Assembly: GCA_034401795.1 (NCBI GenBank)
Contig: CM067365.1
Location: forward strand, 13,125,666 to 13,189,665
Length of the DNA stretch: 64,000 nt
Origin: Chaetoderma sp. LZ-2023a
Taxonomy: Eukaryota; Mollusca; Caudofoveata; Chaetodermatida; Chaetodermatidae
Reading direction: 5' to 3'
Each line of letters begins with the position of its first letter. Within the stretch, counting starts at the first letter, position 1. Shown here one piece after another: positions 47,074 through 56,995 of the stretch. The notes under the pieces were generated by a model. The model had not been told where the DNA came from and did not search any database. It saw only the letters and a program-made list of their open reading frames with translations. The translations under genes and the position numbers were made by a program.

Positions 47074-47841
47074 TATCAGATAGAGATCGCTCATCTGAAG
47101 GCGTGTAATGACTAGCTTATGGTCAGAGTTGAGGTCTGTGCCTCCATACGAACGAGTGTTCCGGAGTAAAGGTTTTGTTTCTGTCTTGCATAGTATGAAG
47201 TCTATTTAGTTGAAGACAGCTGTTGTAGCCTTACAACATTTTGGGGCTTTGCGATCAGTAATGTGTCCAGTCCATGTTGTCCGGTGACGGCATGGGTGTT
47301 TGAAAGCCGTATTTGTGACAAATAGGCCATTGGAACTAAGGAATGCCACAAGTGCATCTCCATTACTGTTGCACGTGCCCTCACCATAGGATCCCATGCA
47401 TAAGCCAAGTCCTGAACTTTTGTCCGCAATTCCGAGTTTAGCCAGCTTGGAGTTGAAATCTCCACACACGAACAGTTGCCATCTAGCTGGGATTGTAATG
47501 GCGGAGCTCAGTTCTGCATAGAAGGAATCTAATATTGCTGGATTCGCTTTGGCTTTTTCGGTAGTTGGGCCGTATGCGTTGACAATTCGACACTTAGTGG
47601 TGGTGTGTTTTCGCGTAGGTATAGTCAGGTCGATGAATGCAACGCGATCACTGACGTATCCAAAACTTTCATTGTCCATATCACGCCTAAAGTTGTGGCA
47701 TCCTAAGGGATGGTCACACATATTCGTATGTTGAAATTTGATCAAAATCGGACCAATATATGCAAGATAGCCGCAGATCCATAAATTGATCCGATCCCGA
47801 TCCGGTTCTTTCATTGGAAACAATGCCAACATCTTCAACAA
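47074..47841 (-). pseudogene. LINE endonuclease domain, broken
   Basis: The open part (47206-47841) carries VSDRVAFIDLTI, RIVNAYGPT, LFVCGDFNSKLAKLG and FVTNTAFKHPCRHRTTWTG. These are standard blocks of exonuclease-endonuclease-phosphatase type LINE endonucleases: the GDFN motif and a conserved TW near the end. A TAA at 47206-47208 interrupts just before IDFILCK, where the family usually has a glutamine before IDYI. Beyond it the same frame continues with GTDLNSDHKLVITRL, the SDH motif that carries the catalytic histidine. The frame then shifts near 47075 into the reverse-transcriptase frame. The N-terminal catalytic Asn/Glu part is missing. Confidence 0.85.
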
Positions 47842-48059
47842 ATATATGGGTAATCACAACCTCACAAACCAAAATTTGTGAGTACATCAGTGAGCGTCCG
47901 TTCATTCGGCCATGTTGATTAGTTCATATCATATGAAATTTCAATATATTTTAATGTCCAGTTGAAATTCTTGAAAACATCAATAGTCGATAGTCCATCG
48001 ATAACTAAGCTGCCCAGACGATGCGGCCTGCTTGCAACCAAAGCTGATGTGGCGTTAGT
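47842..48059. other. No recognisable gene
   Basis: Short gap between LINE and A element; no motif seen. Confidence 0.5.
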
Positions 48060-48310
48060 AGTTAGCTGACGTCACAATCAAAATGATGTATTATAACTCC
48101 GTTATGAAGCTCGAAACTTTGATGAGTTTTCGTTTCAATACCCCCCCCCACCAGTCAAATTAGTTTCAAAATAGTGTACATCTTACCTGTATAGTTACCT
48201 TGAAATTGAGATTCTGGTAATTCAGGATTCAAAGTATATTAAATAAATCGATTCCCAAACACGTGCAGAGTGGGCGGAGTTTAGCTAGAAGTGGGAGGGG
48301 TATAGCTACA
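48060..48310 (-). mobile_element. A element, partial
   Basis: TGACGTCA at 48067-48074, a short C run in place of the core, CAGTCAAATTAGTTTCAAAA, ATCTTACCTGTATAGTTACC, CCAAACACGTGCAGAGTGGG and AAGTGGGAGGGGTATAGC. Confidence 0.8.
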
Positions 48311-48783
48311 TATGGATCGCTCTATTAGCAAGCTTGTATCTGTAGTAAGCAGTGATTGAATTCAATAGAACCACATATCTAGAGATGACTCACTTCAGCC
48401 ACCATTCGAATACATCCATCATATATCATGTAGGATATACTAAATTTGAAATATTCTAAAGATTTTACTAGCCGCATCCCATCAAGATGTACAGTGAATG
48501 TTAAGCGCATTAAAATACACCAGATATAGCGACGTGATTTATTGACGTGACGTGACGAACAACAACTACACCACCACCGCCACTACCACCACCACCACCA
48601 CCACCACCACCACCACTACCACCACATTTATATTGATGTTGAGGATGTCAATTGTGATAACAATAATTACACGCTGGCGATGATGGTGGAAACAAATATG
48701 ATATTTCAGAAACCAAGGCTCACTTCTCGTTTTCATTTCGCTACCTTTCGTATCACGAAACGAGGAGGGTGATATTGTGAAAA
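48311..48783. other. No gene; (CCA)n microsatellite at 48566-48625
   Basis: The CCA array has scattered CTA/CCG interruptions. No other feature recognised. Confidence 0.6.
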
Positions 48784-49032
48784 TTAAGGGATATTCAGGT
48801 TGCTTGCGGGTGACATGTGAAATGAGTACATCTCTTTAGGCATGCACGGGCCAGTGCGACCATTCACACCGCTTACAAGCGGTGCGGTGTAAATGATCTT
48901 ATTGGTTTGGGCAGGTCTATTGGGGTTGCTCTTGTCATGTGTGTCGCCCGCATGCAGTTTGAATGGTAATTTTGTGGATGATGGAAAGGGGCTTGGAATT
49001 TCATTGTATAAGACAGAACTCTCTTCGTTTTT
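48784..49032 (-). CDS. Possible terminal exon, unrecognised
   Basis: A minus-strand frame ending in TAA at 48784 encodes a Pro/Ser/Asn/Lys-rich stretch (for example EIPSPFPSSTKLPFKL and MPKEMYSFHMSPASNLNIP) with no recognised domain. It is more GC-rich than its surroundings and, unlike most frames here, does not coincide with a repeat. Upstream on the minus strand (about 49035-49080) is a T-rich stretch and then GAAG|AGAG, which could serve as a 3' splice site. No canonical AATAAA was seen just downstream. A chance frame is at least as likely. Confidence 0.2.
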   Translation of the reverse strand, partial: KNEESSVLYNEIPSPFPSSTKLPFKLHAGDTHDKSNPNRPAQTNKIIYTAPLVSGVNGRTGPCMPKEMYSFHMSPASNLNIP

Positions 49033-49259
49033 TATGACAAGAAAAACAAACAAACAAAAGAAATAAGATAAGAAGTAAAAACACCAAGGAAATCAAAGAT
49101 GATCCTGACAATTGAGAGTGTGATAGAGATTAGTAAATGCCGATGAAGACATATTGAAATAGGAAAAATGCAACATAAATATTGATGACAATATTAGCAA
49201 TGATAATGAATGCATGATATATATGTTTCTATAAAATGTACAAAATAAATATTTATATA

Positions 49260-49350
49260 TGCCTTATACACTGTCCGCCACACTATTGTAAATTATGTTT
49301 ACACTCATGGGCCGATGGCCTATTGTGGAATAAATTGTTATTATTATTAT
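49260..49350 (+). mobile_element. Probable retroposon 3' tail with (TTA)n end
   Basis: CATGGGCCGATGGCCTATTG followed by TGGAATAAATTG and (TTA)n looks like the 3' end of a LINE or SINE with a short-repeat tail. The body upstream is not recognised. Confidence 0.45.
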
Positions 49351-49760
49351 TATTTGAGGCATACACGCATACGTTGGATCTTAGATCTCAGCAACCGTCT
49401 TGGATGTCAGCTAACACGAACTTCCTTTAAGCACATTGCTTCTATATGCAGTATAGGCCTATATTACTTTTTAATGACCCTGTACGTTGAATGAGGTAAT
49501 GTCTGATATTAGGGTAACTGTTTCTTCGTCTATAAATATCTGAGAATATAAGTTCACATCGCCATTACAAAGTACCTTGTGGCATTTCTAAATGTCACAT
49601 CGCGCTATGTATATATCATCTTCGGTAAGATGACGATAACGTGGCATAGTTACCAAACCTTTTAGATAATACATGCACGTGTCTCAAGGCTCGTTGAATT
49701 TTCTTCTTCGTACATAGTGTAAAGGTGTGTGGGTTAGATAAGCATACATAAGACAGCATC
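49351..49760. other. No recognisable gene
   Basis: AT-rich; nothing recognised. Confidence 0.5.
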
Positions 49761-50156
49761 ATGTATATTCAGGAATATCAGAAAAAACCAACTGTCCCAT
49801 TTCAGCTCATATGCAATAGACGCAATGTTGAATTAGCGAAAATCATGAAAGATGAATATTCAATAGTCGAAATCCAAACTAACGGAATCAATCAAAGCAT
49901 AAACAGTAATCGCTTACAAAACAAATCCAAACATGAAAGATTTGCTAATAAGATCAAAGTTAGACCACATATGTTTCTGATACCAATGACAAGGTTTAAT
50001 CCATCCCTACCTCTTCTTAAATACATTAAACCCAAATAAAAGCAATGGTGGATCAACTTGAAATCTTATCCATCTTTTAATTTGTGTATGTACACATATT
50101 CCCAATCAAGTAGGATCAATCCCAATCATCACCTGTTAAATCGACCTACTGTTTAG
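49761..50156 (+). pseudogene. Possible Penelope-like or related retroelement coding fragment
   Basis: One plus frame runs from ATG 49761 to TAG 50154-50156 with a single in-frame TAA (50037-50039). It reads MFLIPMTRFNPSLPLLKYIK, then after the stop WWINLKSYPSF and INPNHHLLNRP. The order resembles the connector between reverse transcriptase and the terminal domain in Penelope-like elements: T-x-(Y/F)NP..P, then W..L.S.P, then a PN..LL.R segment. The N-terminal 60 residues are Asn/Lys-rich and unrecognised. No palm motifs or GIY-YIG block are in the window. Assignment rests on this weak pattern only. Confidence 0.3.
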
Positions 50157-50275
50157 TACACCTTACCCAAACCAATCAGAGGGGGACACTCTAATAAAAT
50201 ACAAATTTATAATTAAAATACAGTTTCAGAAACTCGTTTCGTGAAAGCCTCACCAGCAAATTAAGACTTTGTCAT

Positions 50276-50350
50276 GCGACGTTGGTGTTGTAGGGTCTGC
50301 TGCTAGGCGCTTTCGCCGGTTGCGGGTTCGATTCCCTGTCAATACCCAGT
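50276..50350 (+). other. tRNA-like RNA polymerase III box (SINE head or tRNA pseudogene)
   Basis: GGGTTCGATTCCC (about 50325-50337) is a perfect B box within CGCCGGTTGCGGGTTCGATT. About 40 bases upstream, TTGGTGTTGTAGGG is a weak A box. No acceptor stem pairing is evident, so I do not call a functional tRNA. Confidence 0.4.
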
Positions 50351-50484
50351 CAGTGTGAAGCGATGGTAATGTCTCATTTACAGTAATTAATTCATTGCAT
50401 ATTTTAACTCGGAATAACCTGAATTGAATAGAGGGATCCATTTCTAGCGAGCCCCCCACCCCCACCCCCATCCACCGTCCATTT

Positions 50485-50795
50485 GAGGCTAAGTTCCACC
50501 TACCTTTTTACGTGCGTTAGAGTCGATTTATACACTTTGAACCTTGATTTAACAGAATATCAATTTCAAGGTAGCGATACGGGTAACCTCTTGAATATTT
50601 TTCTAAATAATTTGACTGGGGGCCGTTGCTTCCTGTCAAATTATTTTCGAAAATGTTCAACAGAATGGGTTTTTTTTAAATTATACAGCAACCAACGACT
50701 ACAATTCGTACACTTGACAGACTTTTCCAGCTTCATGACCGTGAATTCCACGTTATTATGATTTTGAGAACGGCTAATACGTGACGTAATGAACA
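50485..50795 (+). mobile_element. A element
   Basis: GAGGCTAAGTTCCACCTACC, AGTCGATTTATACACTTTGA, TATCAATTTCAAGGTAGCG, then the core AATTTGACTGGGGGCCGTTG, TCAAATTATTTTCGAAAATG, AACAGAATGGG, CTACAATTCGTACACTTGAC and an AATACGTGACGTAATGA tail. Confidence 0.75.
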
Positions 50796-50807
50796 TTTCC
50801 TGTTTTA

Positions 50808-51110
50808 GCTAATCTCCACACACACACCTACCTCGTGTTGTGATCGATCGATCCATGAACTCCCTGACTACCAATTTCCAGAAATCTATTCTGGTATGCT
50901 GTTAAATATTTTGATAACAACAGATAGTCCGTCACCAATGGATTGTTGTACGAATTGTATGCAAAAGCACCCAGTCAAATTAGTGTTAAAACATTCACCA
51001 GCTTGCCTGTATAGTTTTCTGGGGATTGATAGTCAGGGAGTTCAGGGATCGATCGATCACAATACAGGCGAAGTGTGGGTGAAGCTTAGCTCACGATGAG
51101 CGGCTCATAT
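50808..51110. mobile_element. Fold-back made of two A-element arms
   Basis: The left arm (TAGCTAATCTCCACACACAC, GTTGTGATCGATCGATCCAT, TTTCCAGAAATCTATTCTGG) is answered on the right by its reverse complement (TTTTCTGGGGATTGATAGTC, CAGGGATCGATCGATCACAA, GCGAAGTGTGGGTGAAGCTT). Between them is a reversed piece of A tail (GATAGTCCGTCA, TGTACGAATTGTATG). Confidence 0.75.
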
Positions 51111-51117
51111 CTAAAGC

Positions 51118-51245
51118 TGTTAAGGTCCATAATGCGTTCGTGACGTACCTATCTATGCCATTTCTGACGTCAGTGATTATGATGTTATCGTACACGTCAC
51201 GTAATTGATTATAACGTCATATGATCGATGGACAAACTGGAATAA
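51118..51245 (+). mobile_element. A element, tail only
   Basis: GTCCATAATGCGTTCGTGAC, TGACGTCA at 51165-51172, CACGTCACGTAATTGATTAT and a CATATGATCGATGGACAAAC end. Confidence 0.75.
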
Positions 51246-51529
51246 GATATTTGAGTGACAGATCGGATTGTAGCATAGGTCATTCTGTATTGAACCTGAA
51301 TACTGCTACTTCAGAATAAATGCAATGTTCAAGTTCATGAACGCTTTACGCTCTGTGTCAGTCTACAGTTACTAAGAATAGACACATCCAAGGAATCCTG
51401 AAATGTCCATCAATCAATGTTAAAACAGATTACTAACCATTTGAATATTGACACCCAAGAAAGTTAATTCCACGACTATTAATAGATCCGATTTTTACTC
51501 AAGTATATGACATTATAATCAATTCCGCA
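51246..51529. other. No recognisable gene
   Basis: No motif or repeat recognised. Confidence 0.45.
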
Positions 51530-51730
51530 CATGTAGGCTGACGTCACAATCAAAATGGGCAATGATTGACGTATCTATCTCCGTCATGAACATGGAATAG
51601 TCACATGGACGAAGGTCATGCCTTTACTATTTAATACAGTCTGTTGAGTATTTTGAAGCTAACTTGGCGGTTACCAGTGAAACGAGATTAAAATACTCAA
51701 CCGAATATTCAGTTAGGGTCATGAGTCTGG
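51530..51730 (-). mobile_element. A element, partial
   Basis: TGACGTCA at 51539-51546, TTTACTATTTAATACAGTCT, GTTGAGTATTTTGAAGCTAA and a diverged partner arm AAAATACTCAACCGAATATT. Confidence 0.65.
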
Positions 51731-51736
51731 TATATA

Positions 51737-51789
51737 ATGTCGTCGTCGTCGTCGCTGTCGTCGTCGGCGGCGGGGGCGTCGTCGTCATC
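51737..51789. repeat. (GTC)n/(GGC) trinucleotide array
   Basis: GTC units with GGC interruptions, starting a few bases after the A element. Confidence 0.9.
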
Positions 51790-52536
51790 ATTAGCGGACA
51801 AGAAGACTGCGGCTGAGTTTTAGTCACAAGATAATCCTCTTTCCGGGGGCGGTTGTGGGTGGGTGTTGACTGGGGGAGGGGCTGAGCCAGGACTCCCGGG
51901 CTGATCAGAAATGGAACACAGTCATATATTCTGCCACCTTCGCCAATTTTCCATCACTTTTCTTGATCCTGGTATTATAACTATCTCTAAAACTGGCAAC
52001 AGTGTACATTTTGAAAACTGTGTTGCTGAATGCGATTCTTGTATAAAAGAGTGACAGCTTTAACCAATGCAGTTTAAAAAAAAATCACTTAACTCTCATC
52101 GGACAAATAAAAACACAATCATTTCATTCCTCTATGATACTAGTAAAGAGGGGAACCGATTGATATAAAAACCGGTTTTTGCAATAAAATAAATTATTAA
52201 TCTTCTGGATTTCTGTGCGGATTTCGAGCGAAGCTACATTCCCCTGGGGAACACAGCGATGGTAGAAACAAGCTTGCGGTATCCAGACTTACGCCGTTAT
52301 GTCGGCGAGCGCACTTATATTATTTAAATCCCCCACTGATGAAAGAGCGACAGAAAAACTAATTGAAACACGGTCGGAATATCTGAGGCAACATGTCTCC
52401 AGGGTTTTTATTTCTATATTAATAATGGGGAAAATATTGCTTTTCTTGGAAATTTCTGAATTGTACTCCTCAATAAAAGCAGAAAGTTAGTAGATATAGC
52501 ATTACTAATCCTGATAACGCTGGCTACTGGAACGGT
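51790..52536. other. No recognisable gene
   Basis: GGGGGCGG...GGGTGGG...GGGGGAGGGG at 51844-51886 could form a G-quadruplex. A 63-residue frame at 52299-52490 is unrecognised. Confidence 0.5.
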
Positions 52537-52707
52537 GCACACGCACTTACAGGCACGCCTGCATGCACGCGCGCACGACTCACATACGCACGCACGCACA
52601 CACGCACCCATACGTACGTGTGTATGTACGCATGCACGTACGTACGTGCATACGTGCGTACGTACGTGCGCGCATACACACGCACGCACGCACAGACGCA
52701 CACACAT
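52537..52707. repeat. (CGCA)n/(CGTA)n microsatellite
   Basis: CACGCA units around a central CGTACGTG-rich, partly self-complementary block (about 52610-52670). Confidence 0.95.
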
Positions 52708-52844
52708 TTAGAAAATTAAACAAAATAATGTATGCACTTTTGAAGTTTAACACAAATTTAAATGCTTAAATGTATTAACGCTTTCAGCAATAATGACCAG
52801 AAATGAGAAATTAATTAGGATGTAGGGCCTAAGAAATTGTCTTT

Positions 52845-52925
52845 TTAACATTTTTCAAATTAATTTGCCTGGACGGCGTTGCTGCGTGGACCATCAAAGG
52901 CTTCCAGTCAAATTATTTTTAAAGT
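52845..52925 (+). mobile_element. A-core fragment
   Basis: TCAAATTAATTTGCCTGGAC, GGCGTTGCTGCG, then TTCCAGTCAAATTATTTTTA: both core arms with a shortened loop and nothing else of A. Confidence 0.6.
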
Positions 52926-53606
52926 GTGCTAGCACAATTCTAAATGCGGTCTTGACACACTTGCATGAAATACAGACAAAACATTGTCATATGTTTACTA
53001 TATATAGTCAAAGCGTTTCCCGGTCTGTCTGATAAACATAGTATCAACACGATTCTGTCTGCAGAGCTTCCACAATTCTATATCTGGCCTGATCTCCTGG
53101 CCCTTTCAAACTGAATGACTATTGAAGTTTAATTGTTGACAGTCAATCAATCGTTAAACATGGTTAATGGATGCGCATTGGATATTACTGCGATATAATT
53201 CACAGTCAAACCTTAGTCAAGCAAGGGATATTAAGCTGATTGAGGTACAATGTAGTCAAAGAGTTATCCCCCCTTGATAGAAGATAGTCCAAGAGTTATC
53301 CCCCTTGATATGCGATGTTTTCATAGCATCTGCTATACAATTATGGAATACAGGGTAAGCAAGCAGCATACCTAACTAATGCGGTAATGAAGCAGTCACC
53401 ATCCATATATGGTAATCTGAATGTTCTAAGCCAACACAGCCCATCATCTCATACAATCGCATGATTATTCCAGCCAATCATGGTGGATTCTACAACATAG
53501 TACCAGTGAGGTAATCATGTCAGTAGCTACTGGACTGGGCTGCTTCAGTCCGTTTCTCAATGCCAGGCAGTCAACATCTTGCTAATTTTCCCACCACCGC
53601 CCCATC

Positions 53607-53712
53607 AGTAACCTCCAAAGTTTACAATAATCAGAAATATCCTCCAAAAGTCTGCAGTATCCTCCAAAGTTTACAGTAATCAGCAATATCCACCAAAGGT
53701 TTATCGTAATCA
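53607..53712 (-). repeat. Degenerate tandem of CCTCCAAAGTTTACAGTAATC
   Basis: Four imperfect copies begin near 53610, 53640, 53661 and 53691. The minus frame reads repeated WWILL/NFGGYC phrases, produced by the repeat. Confidence 0.75.
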
Positions 53713-53825
53713 TGTATGCCAAGACATTTACCACCATATTATGCAGCGTAGAATATAAATATAGAGGTATTATCAATATTCATTTAATATGCAAGTATCG
53801 TTTATTAAGCAATCTCAAGCATCGT

Positions 53826-53890
53826 GTTGCCTGCCCAGGGGAGGCAACCAGTACATTAGACATAAGTGCAGGCGCGACCGGCTTATGTCT
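53826..53890. other. Two adjacent hairpins
   Basis: GTTGCC...GGCAAC (53826-53848) and AGACATAAG...CTTATGTCT (53858-53890). A related GGGCAACCAG-bearing hairpin lies at 54371-54418. Confidence 0.6.
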
Positions 53891-54109
53891 GTCACCAAAT
53901 AAATATGTAAACTTATTCATGTGTTCGCGTTATGTGTGCATACATTAACATAGGAGATATCATTTACGAGCCGTGCATTTGCATTTCAATGTTTGACAGC
54001 CAGGGGTCGGAAATTAGAAAAATATTGTGATTTTGTCATTTAAATTAGGTTTCCCTACTGTATTTCCAGGTTGCCGTATTTCTGTAAATTTAATTCTGTT
54101 GAAAATATT

Positions 54110-54325
54110 TATTTTTGCAAGCTATATAGACTAAAAGCCTTGTGAATACCGCAGTGGTCTTGAGAGGTCCGTATCTTTAGAGAAAGCTATTTTAGAAAAT
54201 CTATCACTAGAATGACTGGCTCGGTAACCGAGCCAGTCATTCCAGTGGTAAATATTCAAAAATAGTTTTCTCTTGGTCTGCAAATGGAGATTTTCTTGAA
54301 AAAATTTAAGCGTTAAAGGGTTAGC
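54110..54325 (+). mobile_element. B element with near-perfect central palindrome
   Basis: ATCACTAGAATGACTGGCTC-GGTAACC-GAGCCAGTCATTCCAGTGGT: arms of about 20 bases with one mismatch region. GAGAAAGCTATTTTAG and CAAAAATAGTTTTCTC pair further out. Right end TTAAAGGGTTAG. The left TIR is mostly lost. Confidence 0.8.
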
Positions 54326-54370
54326 AGACTGAATAAATACTCACCATGAGTACTTATGCGGGCCCTGAAA

Positions 54371-54418
54371 TTAACACATTTTCTAGGCTGCCCCGCCCCA
54401 GGGCAACCAGTGTGTTAA
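54371..54418. other. Hairpin with GGGCAACC core
   Basis: TTAACACA and TGTGTTAA arms (8 bp) enclose GGCTGCCC...GGGCAACC. A third related GGTTGCCCCGGGC phrase lies at about 54447-54460. Confidence 0.6.
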
Positions 54419-54731
54419 AATTAGATAAACCCTGCAGTAAAAAGTGGTTGCCCCGGGCCGCAGGAACGTGTAATTTTCGTGGCCTGAAAGCGTATGCCTA
54501 CGACAAACGTACGTCGTGGCGCGTTGCTATGGAGGACGAGTGACTTAAACCTTTCACATAGCACATCATTCGGAGGAGCCATAAAGCAATTGGGCACATA
54601 TAAATGATATACTTGGGTTTACTACAAACGCAGCCAAGGGACATTGTATACGTATCCTCACTCCCCCACCATCAGTTAAACATAAGCAATAAATGATATA
54701 TATTTCTTAGTTTAGATATATGTACAAAATT
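54419..54731. other. No recognisable gene
   Basis: A 65-residue frame (54346-54543) covers the hairpin and lacks a domain. Confidence 0.5.
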
Positions 54732-54980
54732 CGTGCGTACGTGTGTGCGTGGGTGCGTGCGTGTTATGTGCGTGCCAGCGTGCCTGTGTGCCTACATATG
54801 TGCGCCTGTCCGTGTGTGCGCGCGTGCGCGCGTGCGTGCGTGCGTATGTGCGTGCGTACGTATATACATACTTTTGTGCGTGTATACGTGCGTGCGTCCG
54901 TCCGTGCGTGCGTACATCCATACTTGTGTGCGTGCGTGAGTACGTACGTGTGTGCGTGCATTCTCACACGCGCGTGTGTT
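54732..54980. repeat. (TGCG)n/(TG)n microsatellite
   Basis: Impure GTGCGTGCGT units with TACGTA and TCCG variants over about 250 bases. Confidence 0.95.
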
Positions 54981-55413
54981 TTTCTATTGAGATCTTCTGG
55001 CCATAGAAAGTCATTCGTTCAACAAGTAGAATTGATTTTCTCACATTGTATTGAAATACAACTTGTAGAATATTGACTAGAGTTAGGTTTGACAGATATT
55101 CAATCCGTTGGAATTAGCCATGTTGCCATCGAGTGTCCAATCAGTGAAAGATCACGTATTTGTTAATCCCCCATGCTAAAAATGATATGATGGCTTACAG
55201 ATGTTTGTCTGTTGAATTTGTGTACCCGAAATTCAGACTGTGTTTCTTCAGCCTCAGTTTCTAACTGGATTCTCACCATGGTATATCGTCACTTCAACTG
55301 CCCATCGCATCTGAAAACAGATGTGAGGCTTGAACAGATTTGTGCCATAGTCTCCAGATGTTTCCTGATGACGCATCTTAGCGCTTTCTTCATAGTAGAC
55401 TCCATAGCAAATG
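54981..55413. other. No recognisable gene
   Basis: A frame beginning at 55212 runs into the CT array; its first 60 residues are unrecognised. Confidence 0.5.
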
Positions 55414-55571
55414 TCCTTCCTCCCTCCCTCCCTCCCTCCTCATCCCCCCTCTCTCCCTCCCTCCCTCCCGCCTGCCCTCCATCCCTCCCTCCCTCCCCCC
55501 CCCTCCCTCCCCTCCCTCCCTCCTTCTCTCTCCCTCTCTCCCTCCCTCTCTCCCTCCCTCTCTCCCTCTCT

Positions 55572-55637
<66 letters not shown>

Positions 55638-55640
55638 CCT

Positions 55641-55695
<55 letters not shown>
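55414..55695. repeat. (CCCT)n then (CT)n polypyrimidine array
   Basis: About 160 bases of CCCT-type units followed by CT interrupted once by CCTCCCTCC. It abuts the CTTAGATAG block of L6 directly. Confidence 0.97.
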
Positions 55696-55696
<1 letters not shown>

Positions 55697-56614
55697 TTAG
55701 ATAGCTTAGGCTGATATAGTTTATAACATACCTGGCTTAGTAACTGATTTACGAAGTAAGCGGTTCTTCGCCGTCTATAATGTACAAAAAAATCACTTCC
55801 ACGTCGAATAAGTAAAACTGACATTTGTCAATTTGATTTTGTTCCTGAACACAGAGATATATCAAGAAAACTTTTGAAGAAATTTTAGTCACATCGTGCC
55901 ACAAGAAAGGGTGTCCCGGTAATATACGCTTTCTTTATCGTTGGAAACTACACGCGCAACTTTCAACACCACCACCCAACTACCCCACGCAGCTTCTCAC
56001 TCCTCCCCACCCCACTCGAACACCACCTACCCATTTCCAACACACAACCCTCCTCAATGCCACCCTCGCTCTCAGCCTCGAAAATAAGCGTAGCCGGTGA
56101 TATTATGATGAATCCATTTTTTTCATTGCTATTAGTTGTTACAGATTTATTCGGTTAAAAAATATGTATTTGCCATGCGTTGATACATTAATAACGTAGT
56201 AGCCATGACAATCGAGAGCATAGGCATTATAAAGTGACAGACTATCACTCTAAAGCATTTACAATCATGCACATTGGAATCAGCACGTAGCGACCAATGA
56301 GAGATGAATTACCATCTAAGTGACATCATCAATCAAACATTCGTCTGCCCGATGCCTCTCAATGCACTGATATAGCTGTACTTTGGGTGGATACGAGAGT
56401 GTATTGAGCAATGGCAATGTATATATTCCACAAGACTCTATAACCACCGTATGGTTTAGGGTTTGTGGAAATCGCTATGTTGACAAGACAATGACAGATG
56501 TGTAGCACAATTCCCCATTTAGAGAACCAAGCTCAGATGATATATGATGGATATGCGATAACTGTTATGTATTGTTGTTGACGAGAGAAACAAATCAATG
56601 GCCCTTTCCCGTTT

Positions 56615-56975
56615 ATCTATCCATGATATGACGTCATAATCAACTACGTGACATGTATGATGACGTCACACTCAGTTACAGCATGAATGACTCGATTTAG
56701 TCCATTTTAAACGCTTAATAGTCCGTCAGGTGGTACGAATTGTATGTCTTTGCTCTTTAATAAACATATTGTTGAATATTTTGAAACTAATTTAACCGGC
56801 CGCTGTTGCTGTCTAACACCCAGTCAAATTGGTTTCAAAATATTCAACAACTTCCCTGTATAGTTTTCTTGAAATTAATAGTCAGGGCGTGCGGGGATCG
56901 ATCGATCCCAACACGAGCGAGGTGTGGATGGAGCTTAACTAGGGATGGGCGGGGCATAGCTATAACTGGAAAGGT
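56615..56975 (-). mobile_element. A element inserted in L6
   Basis: TGACGTCA at 56629-56636 and 56661-56668, GTCCGTCAGG, TACGAATTGTATGTC, TTTGAAACTAATTTAACCGG, CAGTCAAATTGGTTTCAAAA, GGGATCGATCGATCCCAACA, GATGGGCGGGGCATAGC end. One of the best-kept copies. Confidence 0.9.
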
Positions 56976-56995
56976 GCATTGCCTCCACGAATCTT

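Larger units (their letters stand above)
45290..47841 (-). mobile_element. Dead non-LTR retrotransposon (LINE), 5'-truncated
   Basis: One element read on the minus strand: endonuclease remains (about 47841-47100), reverse transcriptase (about 47060-45822), C-terminal region to a stop at 45345-45347, and a 3' untranslated end CTACTACAGCCGCAGAATAC, AGTAATCATAC. The same 3' end occurs at 28754-29040. The exact 5' limit is unclear, since the first 40 residues of the endonuclease frame may be flanking DNA. A nonsense codon, at least two frameshifts and internal deletions rule out activity. It fits the broad RTE/CR1/jockey-type group with an AP-like endonuclease; I cannot assign a clade. Confidence 0.9.
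52708..54109. other. No gene; small repeats and hairpins
   Basis: Contains an A-core fragment (52845-52925), a 33-bp tandem pair with AAGAGTTATCCCCC (53252-53313), a CCTCCAAAGTTTACAGTAATC repeat (53607-53712) and two hairpins (53826-53890). No coding frame recognised. Confidence 0.55.
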
